A stretch of 64,000 nt of DNA, from contig JAHBVH010000036.1 of assembly GCA_019637645.1 (NCBI GenBank), positions 21,315 through 85,314 on the forward strand. The letters are read 5' to 3'. This DNA comes from Caldilineaceae bacterium. Its GTDB lineage: Bacteria; Chloroflexota; Anaerolineae; Caldilineales; Caldilineaceae. The notes under the pieces were generated by a model. It saw only the letters and a list, made by a program, of their open reading frames with translations, had not been told where the DNA came from and made no database searches. Of this stretch, positions 29,957 through 40,449 are shown one piece after another; the stretch's first letter is position 1, and the number at the start of each line of letters is the position of its first letter. The translations under genes were made by a program, and so were the position numbers.

Positions 29957-30538
29957 ATGAGCGCAATTTTGAATGAAGTATTGGCCGCCAATACCCAATA
30001 TGCCGCCACTTTTGGTGACAAAGCAAAGTTACCGATGCCCCCAGGCCGGCACTTTGCAATCCTCACCTGCATGGATGCCCGCCTTGATCCCGCCAAGTAT
30101 GCTGGGCTGGCCGAAGGCGACGCCCATGTGATCCGTAATGCCGGTGGACGTGCCAGCGATGACGCCATTCGGTCGCTGGTCATTTCGTACAAATTGCTCG
30201 GCACGCGTGAATGGTTTGTGATCCACCACACCGACTGTGGTATGGAGACCTTTACCGATGAGATCATGCGGAATCTACTGGCAAGTAGCCTGAAAACGGC
30301 TACAGTAGATGCCAGTGGCTGGCACGACAGTGGCGAAGGGCCTGGCTCTACCGAAGGACAATTTATTGATTGGCTGACGATCAAAGAGCAGGCGGCCAGC
30401 GTCACCGCCGATGTCAGTCGGATTCGTAACCACCCCCTCGTGCCCTCATCGATTCCGATCTACGGTTATATCTATGATGTCAAGAGTGGCAAGCTAGTGG
30501 AAGTCCCCCAGGCCACCACCATCGGCCAAGCCCAGTAA
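29957..30538 (+). CDS. Beta-class carbonic anhydrase
   Basis: A 193-aa protein. Zinc ligands lie in [10 protein letters not shown] (Cys, Asp/Arg dyad) and [10 protein letters not shown] (His and Cys). [16 protein letters not shown] matches the short Gram-positive-type beta-carbonic anhydrases. It interconverts CO2 and bicarbonate in the cytoplasm. AAAGGAG precedes the ATG. It is probably monocistronic; a dispersed palindrome after the stop could terminate it. Confidence 0.9.
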   Translation: MSAILNEVLAANTQYAATFGDKAKLPMPPGRHFAILTCMDARLDPAKYAGLAEGDAHVIRNAGGRASDDAIRSLVISYKLLGTREWFVIHHTDCGMETFTDEIMRNLLASSLKTATVDASGWHDSGEGPGSTEGQFIDWLTIKEQAASVTADVSRIRNHPLVPSSIPIYGYIYDVKSGKLVEVPQATTIGQAQ

Positions 30539-30549
30539 AATGAACTAAG

Positions 30550-30576
30550 CCTGGCCGGTTTTGCAAACTGGCCAGG
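30550..30576. repeat. Dispersed palindromic element after carbonic anhydrase
   Basis: CCTGGCCGGTTT, TGC and AAACTGGCCAGG form a 12-bp stem with one G-U pair, 12 bp after the stop codon. Confidence 0.8.
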
Positions 30577-30657
30577 TCTCCGATTTTGACCTTCGGCTAT
30601 ATAACGCCTATTCCTTCATTTCCCCTATCACAACACAAAATGGCTCAAGGAGGAACG

Positions 30658-31845
30658 ATGAAAATTACCCATGTCCGTCTCTTCAAGGTGAATGGCACGA
30701 TTGAACATCAGGGCCCTTTTTGGGAGGAGCGTCTCGTTCGCCCCGTCGATATCTACCCCGAGCATAGAGCCGAGGGGCCAGGGTGGATGGCACAGACCGG
30801 GGCCGGGCAATACCGCCATACGGCCTATTTTATTCAAATCGAAAGCGACAGCGGCGTCTACGGCATTGGCGGCCCCATTTCTGAGGATCAGGTCTACTTT
30901 GTCGGCAAACAACTGGCACCCTTGTTGATCGGCCACGATCCCCTTGCCATTGAACGGCTGTGGGATCGCATGTATCGGACCATGATCCATGGCCGCAAAG
31001 GGGTCGTCATGCAGGCGATGAGTGCCATCGACTGTGCCCTGTGGGACCTAAAGGGCAAGCACTTCAATGCCCCAGTCTATGTCTTGCTCGGCGGCCCAAC
31101 CCGTACAGAGATCCCGGCCTATGCCAGTATGCTCGGCTATTCGCTCGACCCCGAATTAGTCCAAGAGCGGGTCCAGGCCGTGACGGCAGCAGGCTATCAG
31201 GCGAGCAAATGGTTCTTCCGTGATGGCCCCACCGATGGCGCAGCCGGTATCCAGCGCAATCTCCGGCTCGTGCGTACCCTGCGGGAGGCCGTCGGGCCGG
31301 ATGTTGACCTTATGCTCGATGCTTGGTCTAGCTGGGATGTGCCCTATACGGTTCAGATGGCGGCACGGCTGGAAGAGTATGCCCCACGCTGGATCGAAGA
31401 GCCGGTGTTAGCCGACAAGATCGAGCAATATGCTGAGATTCGCCGACGCGTGCGCGTGCCCATCTCCGGCGGCGAACATGAGTATACCCGCTGGGGAGCC
31501 AAAGCCTTGCTCGATGCAGGAGCGTGCGATGTCTATCAACAAGATATCTATTGGGCTGGCGGCATCTCCGAAACCATGAAGATCATTACCTTGGCCTCGG
31601 CCTATGATATGCCTGTCATCCCCCATGGCCACTCCACCCCAGCCTCGGCCCATGTCATCGCGGCTTGGCCAGTTACCACTTGTCCACTGCTGGAATATTT
31701 GATCAAATGGAATGAGATCCACCAACATTTCCTCAAGACGCCACTCAAACCCGTCAACGGCGTCGTCACCCTACCAACCGCCCCCGGTCTCGGCATGGAA
31801 CTCGACGAGGACAAGATGGAAACCAAAGAAGAGGTGACTTTTTAA
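30658..31845 (+). CDS. Enolase-superfamily (mandelate racemase-type) sugar acid dehydratase
   Basis: A 395-aa enzyme. The start at 30658 is chosen because AAGGAGG lies four bases before it; the frame is open further upstream but without such a site. SAIDCALWDLKGK, LMLDAWSSWD, WIEEPV and SGGEH supply the enolase-type metal ligands and VIPHGHSTPASAH the catalytic His. The C-terminal stretch APGLGMELDE and overall order resemble L-rhamnonate dehydratase relatives. It likely removes water from an aldonic acid. The substrate is not decided by sequence alone. First gene of a plus-strand block with a ceramidase-like and a phosphoesterase gene. Confidence 0.82.
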   Translation: MKITHVRLFKVNGTIEHQGPFWEERLVRPVDIYPEHRAEGPGWMAQTGAGQYRHTAYFIQIESDSGVYGIGGPISEDQVYFVGKQLAPLLIGHDPLAIERLWDRMYRTMIHGRKGVVMQAMSAIDCALWDLKGKHFNAPVYVLLGGPTRTEIPAYASMLGYSLDPELVQERVQAVTAAGYQASKWFFRDGPTDGAAGIQRNLRLVRTLREAVGPDVDLMLDAWSSWDVPYTVQMAARLEEYAPRWIEEPVLADKIEQYAEIRRRVRVPISGGEHEYTRWGAKALLDAGACDVYQQDIYWAGGISETMKIITLASAYDMPVIPHGHSTPASAHVIAAWPVTTCPLLEYLIKWNEIHQHFLKTPLKPVNGVVTLPTAPGLGMELDEDKMETKEEVTF

Positions 31846-31950
31846 TCTTCGTGGATCAGTAAGCATCCCAGCTACTTGAGCCAAACGCCGTTGTTGTGTA
31901 TGATTACGGCGGCGTTGGATACGTAGGGGACCCAGGCGTAGAGGGCTTGT

Positions 31951-33162
31951 ATGATTCAAGATGGATGGCGCGCTGTCCTGTTAAGTGGCTTGGCGCTTAT
32001 AACAATTTTCTTGGCACTCGCGGAAAGCATTCAGCCGAGTAAAGCGGATGCCAATCTGCTGGTCAATGGCGATTTTGAGCGCGGCTTCACCTACCGCGAC
32101 GGCTGTGGCCATGTGGGGACCGGCTGGGGTTGCTTTACCAATGGCGGACAAGCTGTCTATGGGTTCTATGATGATCAGTGGGCCCCCGTGGTGGCCGACG
32201 GCGCGCATAGCCAGTTGATCGAGATCAACACCAAAGGCTTAGGGGCTGGCACGGATGATCGCTATGCGGGGATCTTTCAAACAGTACGGCTGACACCCAA
32301 TACCACCTACCAAATCGCGGCACGCGGCATGATCCGCACCACAACCCCAGCAGACGAAAAGCTCGATCCGTGGCGCTATCGAGTGCAATTTGGCTGGACG
32401 ATTGGTCGGCGCGCCGACTGGCGCGCCGTGGACAATTGGGTCGATGTTGGTTGGGATGCCTATGACAACCGCCTCGCACCGAGCAACTTTGGGGATTTTC
32501 GGGCCAAGTTTATCGCACAGGAGCCCTATGTCACCGTCTATCTCCGCGTATGGAAAAAGTGGGGCACCGTTGGCGAAGAAATCGACATTAACCTAGACTC
32601 TATCAGTCTAGTGACGGCCACTCGCGATAGCACGGTTCTGCCCATTTTTACGCTCACCCCAACGGTGATTGTCTCGCCCTTGCAGTTGCCCCAAGGGACA
32701 CTCGTAACAGCCCTACCGACCCCTCAACCTGCCGCGCCCGATTCGCCACTCCCCCCTGATCCAGCCGAAATTCGTGATTGGCCCCGCATTTCCGGCAACC
32801 ATGTCGCCTTCTCCTACCCGAGCGCATGGCTGCCAACCGCGAATGAGTTGGGCAGCAACACGATTTTCGATGAATACCGGTTGGGCATCCCCAATGTCGG
32901 TGGCGAGCAGTTGTTGGGTTTCTATAACACCCCCTTTGGCTCCCTCCAGCCCGATAGTGTCCTCTCCGTCAGTCGCATTACCATCGGCGGCAAACTGGGG
33001 GCCAAATGGGTGCGCCAGGGGCCAACCTTTGTTGGCTATCAATATTGTTCAGAAGGACTTGACCCCCAGAGCACTTTCTGCGTCCGTGTCGCCTTACCCC
33101 TCGGCAATCCCATGATCGAACTCCAGCTCGATTACCTGGTACAATCCATCACTTTTTATTAA
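31951..33162 (+). CDS. Secreted protein with the FYDDQW module
   Basis: A 403-aa protein with an N-terminal signal peptide (hydrophobic about residues 8-25). Residues 35-225 are a third copy of the module seen twice in the 6166-7992 protein, including NGDFERGF, GFYDDQW, SHSQLIEINTKG, DRYAGIFQT and RVWKKWG. A Thr/Pro-rich linker leads to a C-terminal domain (about 285-403) of unknown family. It is therefore likely exported and surface-bound or released. Binding to sugar is a guess from the fold. Follows the enolase-type gene by 105 bp. Confidence 0.75.
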   Translation: MIQDGWRAVLLSGLALITIFLALAESIQPSKADANLLVNGDFERGFTYRDGCGHVGTGWGCFTNGGQAVYGFYDDQWAPVVADGAHSQLIEINTKGLGAGTDDRYAGIFQTVRLTPNTTYQIAARGMIRTTTPADEKLDPWRYRVQFGWTIGRRADWRAVDNWVDVGWDAYDNRLAPSNFGDFRAKFIAQEPYVTVYLRVWKKWGTVGEEIDINLDSISLVTATRDSTVLPIFTLTPTVIVSPLQLPQGTLVTALPTPQPAAPDSPLPPDPAEIRDWPRISGNHVAFSYPSAWLPTANELGSNTIFDEYRLGIPNVGGEQLLGFYNTPFGSLQPDSVLSVSRITIGGKLGAKWVRQGPTFVGYQYCSEGLDPQSTFCVRVALPLGNPMIELQLDYLVQSITFY

Positions 33163-33258
33163 GCCTAGCTTGTCCGTAGCTGGCATAGTATGCCCTTGCC
33201 AGCTACCAGCCCATACCCAACCACCACCCAGCCAAGATCATCTTGAGGAGATTACAGC

Positions 33259-34698
33259 ATGAGCATTACTATTGAACCGACCCCGACTTCGCGGCTGCGT
33301 TTCGGGATTGCCCGGATCGATGTCACGCCCCCTGTGGGTATGTATCATCCCATGTGGGGTGCCGCCCGGCATCATCGTGCGACCGGTGTTCATCGCCCCC
33401 TCTTCGCTGAAGCGATGATCTTTGCCCCATTGGACGGCTCAGTTGCCCCCATCCTTCGGCTCGAAATCGACCATGTCGGCATGACCGCAGAGCACCAAGC
33501 CAGCGTGATCGACCAACTCAGCCAAGCCACCGGTCTCCCAGCCACCAACATTATCACCACCTTCTCCCATACCCACTCCTCGGGCAACTTTTCGGCGGAT
33601 CGCGTCCATCTGCCGGGGGGCGAATTGATCGCAGGGTATGTGCAGGAACTCAATGAAAAGTTGGTGACCGTAGCAACCGCAGCGCTTGGCACCGTACAAG
33701 AAGCTGTGATCACCTATAGCCAGGGTCACTGTACTATGGCTACCAATCGCGACTATTGGGACGACGATAGCAACTTCTACGCCTGTGGCTACAATCCCGG
33801 CGTCCCGGCTGATGATACACTGCTGGTGGCCCGGATTACCGACAACGCGGGCAAGGTCTTAGCCACGGTGGTGAACTATGCCTGCCACCCCACCACTCTC
33901 GCCTGGGAAAACACCTTGATCAGCCCCGACTACATTGGAACCCTCCGCGAAGTTGTGGAAGAGGTGACCGGTGCACCTTGTGTCTTTGCCCTCGGCGCTT
34001 GTGGAGAACTCGGACCGCGCCACAGCCACCAAGGCAGCACTGCCGTTGCCGACAACAATGGGCGCAATGTGGGGTATGCCGCCTTAGCCACCTTAGCCAC
34101 CATGGATCCTCCTGCAACAGACTTCGCCTATCAAGGGCCGGTCATTTCCGGCGCAACCCTGGGCACTTGGGCGCATCAACCATTCAACACCGAACGGCTA
34201 CAACAAACCACCCTCTTCACCGGCGGCAGCTATGTCGTCGAACTGCCCCAAAAACCCCTGCCCGATCCAGTTGACTTGGAAGCCGAGATGGAGGAATGGG
34301 GTACGCGCCAGCAGGAGGCCGATGCGCGCGGCGAGACTGTTGCCGCCCGTGACTATGGGGCGCGGCTAGAACGAGCACGGCGGTGGATCATGCGGGTCCG
34401 CCACCTCATTGACCGCCCCACTTGTCCCTATCATTTCACGGTGCATCGCTTAGGCGATGCCTTTTGGATCACTGTTGGCGGTGAACCCTATAGCGTGATC
34501 CAAACCGAGTTGCGCCAGCGCTTTCCGCAAAATCCGATCCTCTTTTCGCCGCTAGCCGGTGACTTTCAGGTAGCCTACCTTTTGCCCGCGGATCGCTATG
34601 GCAAAGGACTCTACCAAGAAGAGCCCTCCATTCTGGCGCCGGGTTGTTTGGAAATTTTGATCGAAGCCGTCGCCGAAAAAGTACAAGCCCTGCTGTAG
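33259..34698 (+). CDS. Neutral ceramidase-like hydrolase domain protein
   Basis: A 479-aa protein similar to the N-terminal region of neutral/alkaline ceramidases. FGIARIDVTPPVGMY starts the domain, TFSHTHSSG and NYACHPTTL supply zinc-binding His residues, and FALGACGELGPRH the conserved Gly/Cys region. No signal peptide is seen, so it may act inside the cell, unlike secreted ceramidases. GAGGAG precedes the ATG. In bacteria this fold also occurs in proteins of unknown substrate linked to sugar catabolism; that fits its place after a sugar acid dehydratase. Confidence 0.75.
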   Translation: MSITIEPTPTSRLRFGIARIDVTPPVGMYHPMWGAARHHRATGVHRPLFAEAMIFAPLDGSVAPILRLEIDHVGMTAEHQASVIDQLSQATGLPATNIITTFSHTHSSGNFSADRVHLPGGELIAGYVQELNEKLVTVATAALGTVQEAVITYSQGHCTMATNRDYWDDDSNFYACGYNPGVPADDTLLVARITDNAGKVLATVVNYACHPTTLAWENTLISPDYIGTLREVVEEVTGAPCVFALGACGELGPRHSHQGSTAVADNNGRNVGYAALATLATMDPPATDFAYQGPVISGATLGTWAHQPFNTERLQQTTLFTGGSYVVELPQKPLPDPVDLEAEMEEWGTRQQEADARGETVAARDYGARLERARRWIMRVRHLIDRPTCPYHFTVHRLGDAFWITVGGEPYSVIQTELRQRFPQNPILFSPLAGDFQVAYLLPADRYGKGLYQEEPSILAPGCLEILIEAVAEKVQALL

Positions 34699-34702
34699 TA
34701 GC

Positions 34703-34752
34703 GGTGTTCATTGGGTAGCCCCCACCGCGGTGGGGGCTACCCAATGAACACC
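34703..34752. repeat. Perfect 50-bp palindrome
   Basis: The left half begins GGTGTTCATTGGGTAGCCCC and the right half is its exact reverse complement, with no loop at all; the centre is ACCGCGGT. It lies 4 bp after the ceramidase-like gene and 17 bp before the phosphoesterase gene. No T run follows. Confidence 0.9.
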
Positions 34753-34769
34753 TGGAGAGCGATAATGTT

Positions 34770-35588
34770 ATGCGTATTGCCCTGCTCGCCGATATTCACG
34801 GCAATTTACCCGCCTTTGAAGCAGTTCTCCAAGCGCTCCGGCAACAGGCACCGGATCTGATCATCCTGGCTGGCGACATGGTGGTTGGTGCGCCCGATTC
34901 GATGGCTTGCTGGCAATTGGCGCGCAGCCTCCAATGCCCCATGGTGCGCGGCAACCATGAACGCTATGTCGGCTGCTTTGGTACGGCGCAGGGCGAGGCG
35001 ATTTGGCAGACTGAACAATTTGCCCCGGTTCAATGGGCCGTGGCGCAATGTAGCGCCGCCGAACGGGCCGCCATTGCCGATTTACCCTTAGCGTTAACCT
35101 TGCCTGAGGCCCCCAATCTCTTGGTCGTCCATGCCGCGGTGCGTTCTGATCGGGAAAATCTACCACCCCATAAAGCGGATGCGGCGATCGCGGCAATGTT
35201 TCCCAATGTGCAGGAGCAGTGGATTGTGCGCGGGCATGATCATCTGGCCCGCACCCACCCTTGGCGCGACAAAACCATTGTCACCACCGGCTCAGTTGGG
35301 CTGCCCATGGATGGCAATGCGGCGGCTCAATATACTTTGTTGGATCAGACAAGCCAAGGCTGGCATGTTCAGCACCAGATCGTTGATTATGATCTACAGG
35401 CAACCTTGCGCCGCTTTGCCGACACGCGCTATGTTGAGCAGACAGGGGTTATGGGACGATTATTTCTACGCGAAACCGCTACAGCAACGCCCCACTTCGT
35501 GCCCTTCTTGCGCTACTATCACCAATGGTCCCAAGTAGAGCCGCTCTCGCTCCAGGCCGCACTGGAGCGCTATCTGACGCACTATTAG
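34770..35588 (+). CDS. Calcineurin-like metallophosphoesterase
   Basis: A 272-aa phosphoesterase with LADIHGNLPAF, ILAGDMVVGAP, VRGNHERYV and a C-terminal GHDHLART, giving the complete set of metal-binding Asp, His and Asn residues. Similar proteins act on phosphodiesters or as protein phosphatases; the substrate is unknown. GGAG precedes the ATG. It follows the perfect palindrome and converges with the sulfatase gene. Confidence 0.85.
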   Translation: MRIALLADIHGNLPAFEAVLQALRQQAPDLIILAGDMVVGAPDSMACWQLARSLQCPMVRGNHERYVGCFGTAQGEAIWQTEQFAPVQWAVAQCSAAERAAIADLPLALTLPEAPNLLVVHAAVRSDRENLPPHKADAAIAAMFPNVQEQWIVRGHDHLARTHPWRDKTIVTTGSVGLPMDGNAAAQYTLLDQTSQGWHVQHQIVDYDLQATLRRFADTRYVEQTGVMGRLFLRETATATPHFVPFLRYYHQWSQVEPLSLQAALERYLTHY

Positions 35589-35610
35589 CTGATAGCGTTG
35601 GCTTTGCGAC

Positions 35611-35647
35611 GCAGTGCGGTAGGGTTTCAGAAATCCTACCGCACTGC
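35611..35647. terminator. Bidirectional hairpin between phosphoesterase and sulfatase genes
   Basis: GCAGTGCGGTAGGGTTTC pairs with GAAATCCTACCGCACTGC with one G-U pair and a single-base loop. It lies between converging genes. Confidence 0.6.
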
Positions 35648-35667
35648 ATCGCGTCTTTGGCGGGTAC

Positions 35668-37365
35668 TTAGCTCTTCTGTATCACCGGTAAATAGTAGTG
35701 ACTCAGCGGCTGCAAGCGTTCTGCCTCTAGCAAAGCCAGCCGTTGGGCTAATTCGGCGCGCTTATCGCCATAAAAGGTTGACAGCGACCTTGCCCGCGTC
35801 GCATGGGCAAGGTTCGTCTCTTCATTGGGATCAACGGGTTGCCCCTCCCCATCATACAGATGATACATCTCATACTGCTCTGGTTCAACGCCGGTAGGAT
35901 CAAAGTAGCGGGCGTATTTCCATTCGCCATCGGGGTCGTGGGCAATGATGCAACGAATATAATAGGGGTATGCGACCAAAGGGTCGCCCTGAGGGGTGTT
36001 GGGGATGCCATTGATCTGCCCAATCTGATCGTCGTCAAAGGTGAAGAGAATCTCGCTTTGCACAGTGGTGGTTGGCTCTTCCACGATCGGCGTCAAGTCA
36101 CGACCATGAAAGAACCAACCGCGCTGATCCGTGATCGAAGCAAAGGAGGCCAACGTCGGCATGAGATCGATCAGCGAACCATAGGCATCGGTCGTTTGCG
36201 GGGCGGGGAAGAGCTTGGGGTTGTGGATGATGAGCGGAATATTAACCGTTTCTTCGTAGATGTTAAACATCTTCTGGCGCAAGCCCCCATGTGACATCCC
36301 CATTTCGCCATGATCAGAGGTATAAATAACAATGGTATCGTCACGCAATTCAGCAGGAATCGCATCTAAAATGCGTTCTACCTGCACATCCACTTCCTTG
36401 ATGAGGCCAGCATAAAAGTTCACATAATCGAGCTTTTGTTGAGGCGTTGGCACAGGCCCCAAACCAGCCGCATAGACCAAGAGCGATTGCGCTTGCGAAG
36501 TTGGCTTGGTACTCAGATCTTCGTGAACTGTCGGTGGCAATTCAATGCCCAGATCGAAGTCAAAGCCCGTATAGTTATCACATCCCGTCTCTTCGTCTAT
36601 CGCATCCCAGGTCTTTGGATACGCCAACACATCGTGCGGATTACCTAGCCCCACAATCAGAGCAAAGGGCTGCTGGGCTGTCGTTTCCTCACTTTGAGTG
36701 CCGAGAAAGGTGATCGCTTGATCCGTGGTGATCCGATCCCAATCGGCACAACCACCAGCAAAATTCTCCACCGCCGCGTCATTGGCCATGGTCGTGGCTT
36801 CCCAACCGAGAAAGCCCAAGGCGGCGGCATCTTCGGTCGTCGGTTCGGTCCCATCGGCATGTTTGGTCAGGTGGAACTTACCCCGATAGGCCACATGATA
36901 ACCCGCCGATGCCAGGAGATGACCCATGGTTTGGAAATCCAGCGGCAAAGGCGGTTCCTCTGGGGATTCAGTGCCCCCCACCGTCAGGGTACGCGTGACG
37001 CCATGCTGGGCCGGATGTAGCCCTGTAAACAGGGTCGCGCGACTTGGCGAACACATGGCGGCATTGCAGAAGAAACGGCGAAAGGTGAGGCCATTCGCCA
37101 TAAGTCGATTGTGAGCTGGCAAATTCTCCGCGGCCCAGGTGGCCGGCCAATGCCGTGGATAACGCTCCTGGTCCGTAATCAGCAAAATGATATTGGGCTG
37201 CTTGCCAGGCGTCGGAATGGTGCCGCCACGTGCCACTTGTGCTTGTCCACTGGAGGGATTGGCAAAGGCCAGCGAAGCACCCACTAGCGCCACCCCAGCC
37301 GCGCCCATAAAGTCGCGGCGAGTCAGTGTAGCAGACGAAGAGGATTCGTTTGCGGGAATCGTCAT
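35668..37365 (-). CDS. Tat-exported sulfatase
   Basis: A 565-aa enzyme. Start at 37365 is chosen for AAGGA ten bases upstream. A Tat signal (TRRDFMGAAG followed by a hydrophobic stretch) precedes the catalytic domain. The formylglycine Cys is in MCSPSRATLFTG, and ITDQERYP and SDHGEMGMSHG carry metal ligands. The first metal motif is DQ rather than DD, as in choline-sulfatase-type enzymes. It hydrolyses a sulfate ester outside the membrane; substrate unknown. Maturation needs a formylglycine-generating enzyme, not found in the window. The protein ends with YYLPVIQKS, resembling a tail seen on other exported proteins here. Confidence 0.88.
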   Translation of the reverse strand: MTIPANESSSSATLTRRDFMGAAGVALVGASLAFANPSSGQAQVARGGTIPTPGKQPNIILLITDQERYPRHWPATWAAENLPAHNRLMANGLTFRRFFCNAAMCSPSRATLFTGLHPAQHGVTRTLTVGGTESPEEPPLPLDFQTMGHLLASAGYHVAYRGKFHLTKHADGTEPTTEDAAALGFLGWEATTMANDAAVENFAGGCADWDRITTDQAITFLGTQSEETTAQQPFALIVGLGNPHDVLAYPKTWDAIDEETGCDNYTGFDFDLGIELPPTVHEDLSTKPTSQAQSLLVYAAGLGPVPTPQQKLDYVNFYAGLIKEVDVQVERILDAIPAELRDDTIVIYTSDHGEMGMSHGGLRQKMFNIYEETVNIPLIIHNPKLFPAPQTTDAYGSLIDLMPTLASFASITDQRGWFFHGRDLTPIVEEPTTTVQSEILFTFDDDQIGQINGIPNTPQGDPLVAYPYYIRCIIAHDPDGEWKYARYFDPTGVEPEQYEMYHLYDGEGQPVDPNEETNLAHATRARSLSTFYGDKRAELAQRLALLEAERLQPLSHYYLPVIQKS

Positions 37366-37643
37366 CGGTATCAATCCTTTGGTTGCTCTACCCAGACTTA
37401 CGTAATCCTAACGCGAAAAAAGTTTTCCAACCCTGTCACCAGAGAAGTGATAGAGTTATCGTTGTACGTAAGCCCTACGGCAGGAAAGGCAAGAAGTAAT
37501 TCTACTGTAAGGCTCCTTCCATCTTACCACAACAGCACTATTTTCCAAATTACCTTGTTCGGGTGTTCCAGGGCAAGCACTAGCTTCGTCATCGCATCGG
37601 CACCCTGAGAGTCCCCGACCAAGCTAGCGCACCTGCGGGCACT

Positions 37644-40400
37644 CTATAACAGGCCAGCGGTGCGCGCGCGGGTGAGTGCTTGGGTACGGCTGTTCACGCC
37701 GAGTTTGCCATAGATATTGATCAGGTGCTTTTTGACCGTACTCAGGGCAACGATCAGTTCATCGGCAATGGCCTGGTTCGAGAGACCACGTTCCAAGAGG
37801 CGCAACACTTCTACTTCGCGCGTGCTCAGGGTTTCAACCAGTAGTGTTGCGGGGACAGATGGTTTGGCAACCGAGGTCGTCAGGTGGGACGTTGGTGGAA
37901 AGGTCTGTGAAGGCAATTGATCCACAGCAAAGGCAGTCAGGAGTTGCTCGACGTAGGTGGTTACGCTGTCCTGGGTTGTGCGCTGGGCCAAGTAGTCCGT
38001 TAGGCATTGCTGCAGGGAGGAACCTTCATCCAGAAAGCTGCGGATATAACCCACGGGAGCCGCCAAGTGGACGGCTTGGTCGAGCATGGTCAACGCGCAC
38101 GCCCTTTTACCTTGCGCGGCATAGGCGCGACAGCGGAGAATCAACGCCCAAAGAGCGTAATAGTGATAATGGCTGGCAGCGGCAGCCCGGTGAAGATCGG
38201 CCAACAAAGCGTCGGCTTCGGCAAAACGGCCTTGGGCCAGCCAGATGCGTGCCAGAGAAAAATAGGGCGTGGCAAAGGCCGTCATGGGTTGTGGACGGGA
38301 AGGCAGGGTCGCGGCAAAGTGTTCGGCCCAAGCGCCAGCCAGGCTAAGCTCCCCGCGCTTCCACCACAGAAAGAGACGCTGACCTTCAATAATGGCATTG
38401 CTCGGCACGCCAATCGGCTGGAGCAAGCGATACGCTTCATCGATCAACGCTTGGGCCGCCAAATCGTCGCCTTTGGCTTGGGTAATCAAAGAGAGGGTCG
38501 CCAAGGTGTGCGCTTGGATCATAATATTACCCGTCGCCAAGCTCAGGTCGCGGGCAATCTGGATATAGTGTTCTGCCGCGGCCAAGTCATTGAATTCATA
38601 GAGACGCAACCCCAAGGCATGCAGCGCAACTTCGACGCCTGCCGCGGGCAGATAGCGCTCCTCGACCTGCGCCAAAGCGAGCGCCTGCCGAAACAGGTCA
38701 ACGGCTTCTGGCAACCGTCCGCCCACTTCCACGGTCATACCTAACATACTCAGCAAGGTGACAGTGAGCACCGTATAGGTCGTCGTTGTTGTACCCGTGC
38801 TCGCCGCGAGCGCGGTGCGGAGGGTCTCTTCCGCGGCCAGCAGATCCCCCGCACAATAATAGCCATAGCCTAAGCCCGAAAGGACAGCAAGCCGCAACTG
38901 TAACGCTTGAAGCGGCAAGCTCGCTAATGCCTGTTGGGCATAGGCAATGGTGGCGCGCTCGTTCTGTTGAAAGCTGGCAACCAGCGCATGGGCCGCGGCC
39001 ACCTCGCCCACTTGCGCCGGTTCAAGCGGCAGCGGGGCGTTAGCGACCAGCCGATCCACCGCTTGCAAAGCAAGCGCCATGGCGCGCACATCCCCGCGGC
39101 CCAACATCAACCAAACTTCACTCAGCGCCAGCCCCAACCGTTGTTGACGCCATTCCCTGGGCAGCGCATCGAGCCAACGTTGCACCACCGCCATTTGGTG
39201 GCGTAGGGAAAAAGCGAGGCTGTGCAATTCGATCAGATCGGCGGCCTGCACCAACTGTTGTGCGGCTAGGGTATGTTCAATCGCTTCTTCCACAAAACCA
39301 TTGGCTCCATACCAGGCCGCGGCGCGCTGGTGCAGTTCGGGTGCGGGGCCTAGACGATGGCGCAAAAACTCGGCGAACAGGGCATGGTAGCGAAACCATT
39401 CACGTCTGCTATCCAGCGGGATGAGGAAGAGATTGCTCCGCTCTAGCTGTTCCAACAGCAGTTGCGCCTGTTGGATCGCTACCGATTGGGTTGTTTCGCT
39501 CAGCACGGCGGCACAAAGGGGGGCACAAAATTGTTCGAGGATGGCGGTTTGTAACAAGAAGTGTTGAATAGCTGGCGGCTGGCGGCTCAGCACTTCATCG
39601 ACCAAGTAGTCTACGATGTGCCGTTGTCCACCACTAAAGCTCTGCAAAAAACGGGACAGATCGGCCTGGCCTTGCAACGAGAGCGCGGCTAATTGGAGAG
39701 CCGCGATCCAACCTTCAGTACGTGTTGCGAGCGTCGCCAGATCGGCATCCGTCAGTTGCACACCCACACTATGCTGAAAAAAGATCTGGACTTCCGCGCG
39801 GGTGAAGCGTAAATCCGCCGCGCGCACTTCACTCAACTGACCCCGCACCCGCCACCGCGCCAAAGGGAAAGGCGGGTCGGTACGGCTGATGATCAACAGA
39901 TGCACCATGGGCGGCAGATGATCGACCAGGCGCGTCAACGCCTCATGAATGGCAGGGGTTGTGATCAGGTGATAATCGTCCAAGACCACCACGAAGGGTG
40001 CCGTGAGGGCGGCCATCTCATTGAGCAAGAGGGTCAGGAGCGTTTCTGTGGCGGTTGGCTGAGGGGCATAGAGCAACGCTTGGGTCTGACGACCACAGGT
40101 GGGCGCAATGGTTTGTAGGGCGGCTATGCAATAGAGAAAGAAGCGACTCAGGTCATTATCGCCTGCCTCCAACGAAAGCCAAGCCACTTGGCCCGGCTGG
40201 CCGCCAGCAGTGACAGCCGCCTGCGGCTCGGCGCACCAAGCCGCCACCAGCGTGGTTTTGCCAAAGCCCGCCGGGGCCGCCACCAAGGTTAGCCGATTAC
40301 GCCACACCGCTTCAAGCCGCTGGAGAAGGCGCGGGCGCGCCACCAAAGTGGCGGAAGCCGGTGGGATATAAAGCTTGGTTTGCAAAAGTAGCTCGGTCAC
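37644..40400 (-). CDS. MalT-like STAND ATPase with LuxR-type DNA-binding domain
   Basis: A 918-aa regulator. It has a P-loop [19 protein letters not shown] near residue 40, a Walker [12 protein letters not shown], a large TPR-rich region (about 400-800), and a C-terminal LuxR helix-turn-helix with [19 protein letters not shown]. The family senses an inducer through the TPR region, oligomerises with ATP and activates transcription; MalT with maltotriose is the model. It starts with GTG at 40400. The inducer is unknown. Nearby sugar-related genes are candidates for its targets, but none is proven. Confidence 0.88.
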   Translation of the reverse strand: MTELLLQTKLYIPPASATLVARPRLLQRLEAVWRNRLTLVAAPAGFGKTTLVAAWCAEPQAAVTAGGQPGQVAWLSLEAGDNDLSRFFLYCIAALQTIAPTCGRQTQALLYAPQPTATETLLTLLLNEMAALTAPFVVVLDDYHLITTPAIHEALTRLVDHLPPMVHLLIISRTDPPFPLARWRVRGQLSEVRAADLRFTRAEVQIFFQHSVGVQLTDADLATLATRTEGWIAALQLAALSLQGQADLSRFLQSFSGGQRHIVDYLVDEVLSRQPPAIQHFLLQTAILEQFCAPLCAAVLSETTQSVAIQQAQLLLEQLERSNLFLIPLDSRREWFRYHALFAEFLRHRLGPAPELHQRAAAWYGANGFVEEAIEHTLAAQQLVQAADLIELHSLAFSLRHQMAVVQRWLDALPREWRQQRLGLALSEVWLMLGRGDVRAMALALQAVDRLVANAPLPLEPAQVGEVAAAHALVASFQQNERATIAYAQQALASLPLQALQLRLAVLSGLGYGYYCAGDLLAAEETLRTALAASTGTTTTTYTVLTVTLLSMLGMTVEVGGRLPEAVDLFRQALALAQVEERYLPAAGVEVALHALGLRLYEFNDLAAAEHYIQIARDLSLATGNIMIQAHTLATLSLITQAKGDDLAAQALIDEAYRLLQPIGVPSNAIIEGQRLFLWWKRGELSLAGAWAEHFAATLPSRPQPMTAFATPYFSLARIWLAQGRFAEADALLADLHRAAAASHYHYYALWALILRCRAYAAQGKRACALTMLDQAVHLAAPVGYIRSFLDEGSSLQQCLTDYLAQRTTQDSVTTYVEQLLTAFAVDQLPSQTFPPTSHLTTSVAKPSVPATLLVETLSTREVEVLRLLERGLSNQAIADELIVALSTVKKHLINIYGKLGVNSRTQALTRARTAGLL

Positions 40401-40449
40401 CGCTCTATTATAGCCGGTTCAGGGTCGGCTCCCAAGTTCGTTGAGGGAG

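Noticed and set aside
37375..37643. Another full copy of the dispersed palindrome
   Set aside because: Only the outer CTTACGTA and TACGTAAG ends and a decayed GTTTTCCAACCCTGTC core are similar. It may be an eroded member but is too weak to list.
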